From an uncultured Fidelibacterota bacterium (GTDB lineage: Bacteria; Fidelibacterota; Marinisomatia; Marinisomatales; TCS55): 5,426 bases of DNA. Every line of letters begins with the position of its first letter. The first letter of the stretch is position 1. Shown here in pieces: positions 1-5,426 of this stretch. Where the stretch lies: positions 1 through 5,426 of the forward strand of contig CAJWGZ010000069.1 in assembly GCA_913041075.1 (NCBI GenBank), read 5' to 3'. Position numbers and translations under genes: made by a program. The notes under the pieces are model-generated. The model worked only from the letters and a program-made list of their open reading frames with translations. It was not told the DNA's origin and did no database searches.

Positions 1-533
1 CGCAGCATACGGAGCGGGTCTTCACCAAAGGTTTCATCTGGGTCCAACGGAGTGGTTATTTGCTTAGCTTGTAAATCTAAAATACCACTGAATGGATCGT
101 GTAATTCACCAAATGATTCAGGTAAAATATTTACAGCCATAGCATTAATTGTAAAATCACGACGAAGCAGATCACCTTTTAAATCAGTATAGATCACTTC
201 AGTTGGTTTTCGAGATTTATCATCATAGGACTCTATACGCGCTGCAGCCACATCAATTCCAATTTTCTCATAAGGTATTTTGGCAGTTGAGAATTCTTTA
301 AAAGGTATAATTTTTTTCACTGCTAGCCGCTTCGCCAAAGCTTCGGCAAATTTGATCCCGTCCCCAACCACCATTAAATCAATTTCCTTTGAGATATTTT
401 GCATGAAGATATCACGTACGAAACCACCAACAACATAAACCTGTTTCTCAAGCTCAGATCCAACTTGTCCGGCCAGCTTAAGTACCTTTTCTGCTTCGGA
501 ATGAACGGTTATCAATTCTCGAATATTAGTCAT
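1..533 (-). CDS. cca: CCA tRNA nucleotidyltransferase (class II), N-terminal part, cut by left window edge
   Basis: This is the catalytic head of a class II CCA-adding enzyme / poly(A) polymerase, which builds or repairs the 3' CCA end of tRNAs from CTP and ATP in the cytoplasm. Only 177 codons from the ATG at 531-533 are present; the rest of the head and the neck, body and tail lie beyond base 1. Visible motifs in order: VVGGFVRD (about residues 34-41, nucleotide-binding GG-x-V-R-D), EID (50-52, position of the metal-binding D-x-D), IDVAAAR (93-99, probable third carboxylate D94), RRDFTINAMA (124-133, the classic RRDFT motif) and GEDPLRML (170-177, start of the ED-x-LR-x-LR region). The first D-x-D residue is Glu50 rather than Asp, which is unusual for the family. 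The gene diverges from the PorD-like gene. No strong Shine-Dalgarno precedes the ATG. Family assignment is firm. Whether it makes full CCA, only CC or A, or poly(A) cannot be judged from this fragment. Confidence 0.93.
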   Translation of the reverse strand, partial: MTNIRELITVHSEAEKVLKLAGQVGSELEKQVYVVGGFVRDIFMQNISKEIDLMVVGDGIKFAEALAKRLAVKKIIPFKEFSTAKIPYEKIGIDVAAARIESYDDKSRKPTEVIYTDLKGDLLRRDFTINAMAVNILPESFGELHDPFSGILDLQAKQITTPLDPDETFGEDPLRML

Positions 534-637
534 CTTAAAAATTACCGATTTCAATATTTAAAATGAACTAGTGCTTCAATATTACCATGTTGAAATATAC
601 TTGCCACTCATTAGGCCTAGTTCTATTTTCTAACATT
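534..637. promoter_or_regulatory. Divergent intergenic region, putative promoters for cca and the PorD-like gene
   Basis: This AT-rich 104-base spacer separates two divergently read genes, so both promoters should lie here. On the plus strand TTGCCA (601-606) and TATTTT (624-629) are 17 bases apart. They resemble a weak sigma-70 -35/-10 pair, but would put the transcript start almost at the ATG at 638, so the message would be nearly leaderless. On the minus strand only poor matches are visible, such as TAATAT within 578-583. No operator-like inverted repeat stands out. If the upstream ATG at 587 were the true start, the spacer would shrink to 53 bases. Its role as promoter region follows from gene orientation; the specific boxes are guesses. 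Confidence 0.3.
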
Positions 638-1492
638 ATGGGGAATTGGATTATAAATAGATATATTATTTTACCAGCACTTGTGGCTACCTGTCTCAAT
701 GCTCAGTTCACAACTGTGAATGTTACCATGGAAGATCGCCTGCTGAAAAACGATGACCGGCAAGTTCTTTTACCTCTAAATAATGAGATAGAACGATTTT
801 TTATTAATACAACATGGGATGAAGATTGGGGTGACCTAGGGATTGAATTAAATGTTCAAATTATTTTCCAAGGTACTGCAACAAAAAATGGCAAGGAGAC
901 TTTCCTTGCCCAGGTACTATTCTCTACAAAAACTGACCAACGGTTTTTTGATAATTCTTTGCAATTTTATTTCAATCCTGGTGGCAGTCTTTATTATGAT
1001 CCGGTAATGTTCGAACCACTACCTAGTTTTCTATCATTTTACGGTAATATGATCCTTGCAGGAGAAATAGATACCTATCAACCAAATGAAGGATCAAAAC
1101 AATATGAACTGGCTCGATCAATTGCACTGCGCGGTTCGGCAAGTAATTTTTCCATGGGTTGGTCAAAACGTATACAGCTTACGGATGATATGTCAACAAA
1201 CTATGGTTTGCGTAAGGCGCGTTTCGCTTATTATTATGGTTTAGAATTATTTGAAGATGGTGAAATAGAAGAATCAATTAAGCAATTCAAGGAAATGATG
1301 GCCGGGATTGATGAAGTTTATGACCGTATACCTCGCGAACACTATACTTTGTACTTCCTGAAGTCGCACGCAACCGAAATAACACAGATTTTACAAATAC
1401 TAAGGCAAACCACCATGATCGAAGACCTTATTGAACTTGACCCGTCTAATAAAGATATTTATGCAAAAGGTTTGAAAGATAAATCGCCATAA
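638..1492 (+). CDS. DUF4835 family protein, PorD-like, exported (type IX secretion-associated in relatives)
   Basis: A 284-residue exported protein resembling DUF4835, a Bacteroidota family often named PorD and linked to the type IX secretion system; its molecular role is not well defined. Numbered from the ATG at 638, residues 1-22 form a signal peptide: a short N-region ending in Arg8, a hydrophobic core IILPALVATC, and LNA just before Gln23. Cys19 follows V-A-T, a poor lipobox, so cleavage by signal peptidase I is more likely than lipidation. Family-like features follow: an early FFINTTWDEDW segment (54-64), a beta-rich middle, FYGNMILAGEIDTY (134-147), a GWSKR...LTDDMSTNYGLRKA stretch (174-194), and a C-terminal helical part with YYYGLELFEDG (198-208) and FLKSHATEITQIL (241-253). 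Length fits the family. The in-frame ATG at 587 adds 17 residues with a second hydrophobic stretch and looks worse as an export signal; neither start has a clear Shine-Dalgarno. The family call rests on remembered motif pattern, not a search. Confidence 0.72.
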   Translation: MGNWIINRYIILPALVATCLNAQFTTVNVTMEDRLLKNDDRQVLLPLNNEIERFFINTTWDEDWGDLGIELNVQIIFQGTATKNGKETFLAQVLFSTKTDQRFFDNSLQFYFNPGGSLYYDPVMFEPLPSFLSFYGNMILAGEIDTYQPNEGSKQYELARSIALRGSASNFSMGWSKRIQLTDDMSTNYGLRKARFAYYYGLELFEDGEIEESIKQFKEMMAGIDEVYDRIPREHYTLYFLKSHATEITQILQILRQTTMIEDLIELDPSNKDIYAKGLKDKSP

Positions 1493-2502
1493 GTTTTTTT
1501 ACGGGCTATATAATAGTCCAAAACAATACTTCCTCTGTAAAAAGCCTTCATCATTTCACGGTCAGATAAAACACGTTTTTGTTTTATCTTTATCCGTCTA
1601 GAAAAAATGATATGCAGGTGCAATAAAATCCAGATATGTGCCTTGATTATACCAAACACATGACGAAAATCAAATTTAGATAATGCATAAAATATTGCTA
1701 CCCATTCAAGAGCATACCGCAAAGGAAGAATATATAACGTAGTCAGAAGTTTATAGTTGGTTAACAGCATTAAAAGGGAATTGCGGTGATTAAGCATGAA
1801 TTTTTTTAATGAGGTCATTGGTAAGGAAACAGCATTTTTATGATAAACTACCGCCGCTGGATGAACAAATACCTTATACCCCATAAGCTGTAGTTTCCAG
1901 CAAAGGTCAATTTCTTCCATATGCGCAAAGAAGTTTTCATCAAATTGTCCAGCTTCCATGTAATAATCTTTCCTGACCATAATTGCCGTACCCGAAGCCC
2001 AAAAACAACGATCATCATCATCGTACTGACCGGAATCAATTTCTTGGTCTAGGAATATTCTACCACGGGCAAATGGATAACAAAGTACATCCATGTGCCC
2101 TCCAGATCCACCAGCATAGTCAAATCGATTTCGTTCATAATAATTTAATATTTTGGGCTGAACAGCTGCACAATCTGGATGGGAATTAATAAATGAAACC
2201 AAATTTCGAAGCCAGTATTTATCTTGCACTGTATCATTGTTCAGAAAGACTACTAGTTCACCATCAGCATGGAGTACTCCACGATTACAGCCACCGGCAT
2301 ATCCGTAATTTTTATCATTATTGATCAGTTTGATTTGCGGGTGATGATTCTTTATCCAATCTCCGCTGCCATCAGTTGAAGCATTATCAACAACAATGAT
2401 TTCAAAGTTAGGGTAGACTGTTTTCTTGAGGGAATCAAGACATTCTGAAAGAACATCAATCCCGTTCCAGTGTGGAATAATAATGGAAACTAGGGAGTCC
2501 AT
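1459..2502 (-). CDS. GT2-family glycosyltransferase, rhamnosyltransferase-like (COG1216)
   Basis: A 347-residue inverting GT-A glycosyltransferase that would transfer a sugar from a nucleotide donor to an envelope or lipid-linked acceptor on the cytoplasmic face of the membrane. Visible motifs: VSIIIPHWNG (5-14), the strand opening the Rossmann-like fold; VVDNASTDGS (37-46), nucleotide binding; NYGYAGGCNRG (65-75); LNNDT (87-91), the D-x-D equivalent that binds the metal; ASGTAIMVRK (169-178), acceptor side; and AHMEEIDLCWK (193-203), whose acidic residues include the expected catalytic base. A NHRNSLLMLLTNY segment (238-250) and hydrophobic helices (about 252-274 and 282-300) suggest membrane association. 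Donor and acceptor cannot be read from sequence; it is not of the polyprenyl-phosphomannose synthase type. I chose the ATG at 2500-2502 over an upstream TTG (2506-2508) because AAAGGG at 2512-2517 sits 9 bases before the ATG but only 3 before the TTG. It lies 20 bases after the DUF2723 gene, so probably one operon. Its last 34 bases overlap the PorD-like gene. Confidence 0.9.
   Translation of the reverse strand: MDSLVSIIIPHWNGIDVLSECLDSLKKTVYPNFEIIVVDNASTDGSGDWIKNHHPQIKLINNDKNYGYAGGCNRGVLHADGELVVFLNNDTVQDKYWLRNLVSFINSHPDCAAVQPKILNYYERNRFDYAGGSGGHMDVLCYPFARGRIFLDQEIDSGQYDDDDRCFWASGTAIMVRKDYYMEAGQFDENFFAHMEEIDLCWKLQLMGYKVFVHPAAVVYHKNAVSLPMTSLKKFMLNHRNSLLMLLTNYKLLTTLYILPLRYALEWVAIFYALSKFDFRHVFGIIKAHIWILLHLHIIFSRRIKIKQKRVLSDREMMKAFYRGSIVLDYYIARKKTYGDLSFKPFA
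1564..1589. repeat. Perfect 9-bp inverted repeat inside the GT2 gene
   Basis: AGATAAAAC (1564-1572) and GTTTTATCT (1581-1589) are perfect reverse complements separated by 8 bases. The repeat lies within the coding sequence of the glycosyltransferase, near its 3' end, where it encodes a basic segment (IKQKRVLSD). The arms are AT-rich, so a stem would be weak, and in a window of this size and composition one such repeat could arise by chance. There is no evidence that it acts as a terminator. Confidence 0.35.
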
Positions 2503-2517
2503 GGGCAAATGCCCTTT
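2503..2517 (-). promoter_or_regulatory. Ribosome binding site of the GT2 gene, inside a small GC hairpin
   Basis: In the sense direction AAAGGG (2512-2517) is followed by 9 bases and then the ATG at 2502, a normal Shine-Dalgarno spacing. This decides the start of the glycosyltransferase gene. The same GGG begins the inverted repeat GGGCA-TT-TGCCC (2503-2514), which could fold as a GGGC/GCCC stem with an AUUU loop and hide the site. Ribosomes finishing the upstream gene, whose stop is at 2523-2525, would open such a stem, so translational coupling is plausible. The repeat is seen directly; the regulatory role is inference. Confidence 0.45.
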
Positions 2518-2522
2518 AAAGA

Positions 2523-5426
2523 CTAGGGCGTGGTACCTTTTATTTCATTCAGTAGTTTTTTGGCCTGTCGGTCGTTTGGATTACGATCCAGCCAGCCTGT
2601 GAGAACTGTTTCCGCTTCTGCTTCCATTTCAAGTCTTTGATAAGCAATAACTAAGTGACTAACAATATTTGAATAATTATTTTTCCACTGGTTCCAGGAT
2701 TTTGATGATAGGCCAGCTTTCTCTATGCCTCTAGTTTGAACAATCAACTCTGCCTTATTATATGAATTGTATAATGTTTCAAAAATATCCCTAGCAACAG
2801 CAGGTTCGTCCAATTCAACGAGATAAGATTGTCCATAACCCACTCTATCTTTTATTGTAATATCATCTCGCAGTAACAAATTATTTAGTACCTCTCGCAA
2901 TTTTTCTGCTTGCCCAACACCATAGTACAATCTTCCCATTTGGTAATATAATTCTTTTGAATCCATGCGAATTGTATTTTCAGGTATATTTTCATTCATC
3001 TCATCCAAAACAGTCATTACTTTTGTTTTTAACGAAAAACCATCATCTGCTTCCTTTTGTTCCTTGGATAGTTTTTGGTAATCCATGAAGTAATGAACCG
3101 CCAATTGCATATAGGCACTCCTGTAGTTCTGCAAAAGTCGTATTACCTGCTCATTATAATAAACATTTTCATTGCCGAGATGGCGAAAGAGATACCTTGG
3201 ATCATAAGTTTTAAACCAAATACGGCCTTCATCTTTATTCCATTCTTTACGATCAAACGGTTTAGACCACTCTTCCTGTCCGAATTCAGTGACCAAGTGC
3301 TTGGACATATTTTCAGGGTTTAAACCCTTTGTCTTATAGGGTCGCAGACGATAGGACAAACCATCCATTTCCAGATAAGGTTCAAGCCCAAGTCGATTAC
3401 TCGGGGATACTGTGACAGCAAAATAAATTGGAGAAGCCCATTTTGCATCATTGATAATTTGCATGATCATCATATCTTGTATTTTCAATGCTTGTCCGGC
3501 ATAAGTAGGTTTTACAGTCCAGGTAATTTTTTCCTGCGAATTAACCGGCAAGGTTACTTCCCGCTTTTTCCAAGGCGTTAGCCCACGAGTTAGATCTCTG
3601 ATTTGTTTATCCGAAAGTTTGATGATTGGTTGAGCACTGGTAGCGAATTCTTGATGAGAAGACGGTATACTTCTTATTTCACGTAATTGCTGAATGTACC
3701 ATGGTGTATTCAACAAACTTAGGTTAGCAACAGTTACATCGGTGCGAATACCTTCAACTTCCTGTAAATACCATAAAGGAAAAGTGTCATTATCACCATT
3801 AGTAAAAAGCACACCGTTTGGTTCACAGGACTGCAATAAATTATAGCTATAATCCCATGCCACCAGATTACCCGAACGATTATGCTCATGATAGTTGGCC
3901 CTGAGCATTAATCCAGGTACAGCAAGTAATTGAAATATTACCAGAAAACTAGTAAAGCGCGTGCCCAGTTGTTTGTCTTTAAAAAATTGTAATACCCAAT
4001 CACAAATACCTACCGAACCAATGCCAACCCAGATAGAAAATGCAAGAAAACTACCAACATAGGAGTAATCCCTTTCGCGAGGTTGTGGATTATCCTGATT
4101 AAGATAGAGAATAACTGCAAGTCCGGTCATCAAGAATAATGTCAGAACAGAAAATGCTCCATCACCATCTTTATTAAAATGGTAAAATATCCCAAACAAG
4201 CCTAATAGAAATGCTAGTGGTAGTCCGTAATGAAACCAGTAAACACCATCTTGCGGAGAAGGATGTGCCGGTGAATTAGCCCCAAAAGCAGTTACTCCAG
4301 ACTCACCAGTAGGGCCACGTCCTGCAAATTGCCAAAGAAAATACCGCCAATACATTTTTTTCACTTGATAGCCCCAGAAAAATTCCCACTGAGTTCCAAA
4401 GTTATGAAACATATATTTACGATTTTGTCGACTTGAAAATTCCCTAGAAATAATTCGGCCTTTTTGATCGCGTTTCACATTTTCTGGATTCCCAATAATT
4501 TCCACTTTGTGCGTTGGAGTGCCGACTTTGTTTTTGATATACTTTCTTGGTAGTTGACCTATAGCACCATATTGCTCCCGCTCCATGTAAGAAATAGCCC
4601 GAGTAATTGTTTCCGGATCGTTCTCATCGATCCTAGGATCTTGATTAGAACGAATAAATATAGTGACATAACTTGAATAACCAATCAAGATGAGAACCAC
4701 TGAGCTAAACATCAATGATAAAAGACGTCGTTTATTATTTATCGCCCAAACAGTTACTGCAAATGTAATTACAATGATGGCAGCTACACCGCCCAGGCCT
4801 AGTACTTTAGCCATTTTTGGCAGTCCTAGAATAATACCATTATGGATCACCAAAAACACCGCAGCAGTTATTGCCATGGTAATGAAGAAAGTTTTCCATT
4901 CAAATTTCATTTTTCTGAAGTAAATAATGAGGGCTAAAAATGGAAGTGTTAATAAGTTTAAAATGTGAACACCGATAGCTAACCCAAACATATATGCAAT
5001 AATTAATATATAACGCTCGCTACCAGATTGATCTGCGCGTTCAGACCATAGCAATATTAACCAAACAACTATCGCAGTGAAAAAAGTACTTATAGCATAG
5101 ACCTCAGCTTCCACAGCATTGAACCAATGGCTATCAGTAAACGCAAAGGTCAATGAACCAACCAATGCACTACCAAAGACAACAATAATATCACTGTAAT
5201 CCCTGATCTTACCACGCCAATGCAACACTATTTTGACAATGATCAAATACAATAACATGCAAGCTAAAGCACTAACGATAGGTGATATAATATTGACTCT
5301 GAAAGCTATATCCGGATTAGTCGGCAACATGGAAAATATTCGACCAAGGATTAAGTACAGAGGACTACCTGGTGGATGGGGTACGCCTAAAATATAGGAA
5401 GTGGCAATGAACTCACCGCAATCCCA
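2523..5426 (-). CDS. DUF2723 family membrane glycosyltransferase (GT117/TMEM260-like), N-terminus beyond right edge
   Basis: A large GT-C type membrane protein; 967 codons are in the window and the frame stays open to the right edge. It begins WDCGEFIA (1-8) and HPPGSPLY (17-24), the conserved first-loop signature whose acidic residues (D2, E5) are the likely active site. The real start must therefore lie a few tens of codons further out, and the ATG at 5328-5330 is internal. Next come HWFNAVEAEVYA (100-111), about 11 hydrophobic segments (roughly 45-67, 80-98, 107-127, 138-168 as a long or double one, 178-203, 209-229, 234-258, 397-417, 424-442, 458-482, 492-510), a big loop at 259-396 with IRSNQDPRIDENDPE, and NQDNPQPRERDYSY (443-456). 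A soluble part follows with FTNGDNDTFPLWYLQEVEG (541-559), SPIYFAVTVS and GLSYRLRP (to 696), then a helical TPR-like tail (about 756-964). The eukaryotic relative TMEM260 is a protein O-mannosyltransferase; by analogy this enzyme may use a polyprenyl-linked sugar to glycosylate exported proteins, but donor and target are inferred. It precedes the GT2 gene by 20 bases. Confidence 0.92.
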   Translation of the reverse strand, partial: WDCGEFIATSYILGVPHPPGSPLYLILGRIFSMLPTNPDIAFRVNIISPIVSALACMLLYLIIVKIVLHWRGKIRDYSDIIVVFGSALVGSLTFAFTDSHWFNAVEAEVYAISTFFTAIVVWLILLWSERADQSGSERYILIIAYMFGLAIGVHILNLLTLPFLALIIYFRKMKFEWKTFFITMAITAAVFLVIHNGIILGLPKMAKVLGLGGVAAIIVITFAVTVWAINNKRRLLSLMFSSVVLILIGYSSYVTIFIRSNQDPRIDENDPETITRAISYMEREQYGAIGQLPRKYIKNKVGTPTHKVEIIGNPENVKRDQKGRIISREFSSRQNRKYMFHNFGTQWEFFWGYQVKKMYWRYFLWQFAGRGPTGESGVTAFGANSPAHPSPQDGVYWFHYGLPLAFLLGLFGIFYHFNKDGDGAFSVLTLFLMTGLAVILYLNQDNPQPRERDYSYVGSFLAFSIWVGIGSVGICDWVLQFFKDKQLGTRFTSFLVIFQLLAVPGLMLRANYHEHNRSGNLVAWDYSYNLLQSCEPNGVLFTNGDNDTFPLWYLQEVEGIRTDVTVANLSLLNTPWYIQQLREIRSIPSSHQEFATSAQPIIKLSDKQIRDLTRGLTPWKKREVTLPVNSQEKITWTVKPTYAGQALKIQDMMIMQIINDAKWASPIYFAVTVSPSNRLGLEPYLEMDGLSYRLRPYKTKGLNPENMSKHLVTEFGQEEWSKPFDRKEWNKDEGRIWFKTYDPRYLFRHLGNENVYYNEQVIRLLQNYRSAYMQLAVHYFMDYQKLSKEQKEADDGFSLKTKVMTVLDEMNENIPENTIRMDSKELYYQMGRLYYGVGQAEKLREVLNNLLLRDDITIKDRVGYGQSYLVELDEPAVARDIFETLYNSYNKAELIVQTRGIEKAGLSSKSWNQWKNNYSNIVSHLVIAYQRLEMEAEAETVLTGWLDRNPNDRQAKKLLNEIKGTTP

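Noticed and set aside
650..670. TATAAATA-like AT-rich box resembling a -10 element
   Set aside because: It lies within the signal-peptide coding sequence of the PorD-like gene, downstream of both candidate start codons, so it cannot drive that gene; it is likely composition noise.
691..696. Cys19 of the PorD-like protein as a lipoprotein attachment site
   Set aside because: The preceding residues V-A-T lack the Gly/Ala/Ser normally found just before a lipobox Cys, while LNA followed by Gln gives a better ordinary signal-peptidase site.
1485..1501. Possible rho-independent terminator at the T-run after the PorD-like gene
   Set aside because: There is a run of seven T right after the stop codon, but I find no GC-rich stem upstream of it on either strand.
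1848..2039. 63-codon open frame on the minus strand
   Set aside because: It lies wholly inside the well-supported GT2 gene on the same strand in another frame, and its translation shows no recognisable motif or ribosome site.
1983..2189. 68-codon open frame on the plus strand
   Set aside because: It is antisense to the conserved core of the GT2 gene; its His/Asn-rich translation looks like a shadow of that coding sequence.
3075..3323. 82-codon open frame on the plus strand
   Set aside because: It is antisense to the C-terminal half of the DUF2723 gene, with no motif and no Shine-Dalgarno; hydrophobic stretches arise from the complementary strand.
4690..4923. 77-codon open frame on the plus strand
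   Set aside because: It is antisense to the membrane-segment region of the DUF2723 gene; nothing supports its expression.

Overview
The window is AT-rich, with compact, densely coding DNA and no RNA genes, repeat arrays, mobile elements or CRISPR. Gene content points to the Bacteroidota / FCB side of the bacterial tree (for example Bacteroidota, Ignavibacteria or Marinimicrobia). Two of the four genes belong to families typical of that group: a DUF4835 (PorD-like) secreted protein and a DUF2723 (GT117-type) membrane glycosyltransferase. Nothing in the sequence fixes the lineage more precisely.

Layout, left to right. (1) Positions 1-533, minus strand: the N-terminal 177 codons of a class II CCA-adding tRNA nucleotidyltransferase, cut by the left edge. 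(2) Positions 534-637: a short AT-rich spacer between divergent genes, which must hold both promoters. (3) Positions 638-1492, plus strand: a signal-peptide-bearing DUF4835/PorD-like protein. An upstream in-frame ATG at 587 exists but gives a poorer N-terminus. (4) Positions 1459-2502, minus strand: a GT2 glycosyltransferase of the rhamnosyltransferase-like (COG1216) type, whose last 34 bases overlap the 3' end of gene 3 tail to tail. (5) Positions 2523-5426, minus strand: a large DUF2723 integral membrane protein, open through the right edge. The in-frame ATG at 5328-5330 is internal, because the conserved N-terminal signature WDCGEFIA...HPPG lies upstream of it.

Genes 5 and 4 are read in the same direction with a 20-base gap and probably form an operon for cell-envelope or exported-protein glycosylation. 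The PorD-like protein is associated with type IX secretion in related bacteria, so the neighbourhood has a loose envelope/secretion theme. The CCA enzyme is a housekeeping tRNA-maturation gene with no evident link to it.

I see no clear new system. The points most worth checking are the E-x-D (instead of D-x-D) metal motif in the CCA enzyme, the pairing of DUF2723 with a COG1216 GT2 next to a PorD-like gene, and a small GC hairpin covering the ribosome binding site between the two glycosyltransferase genes.
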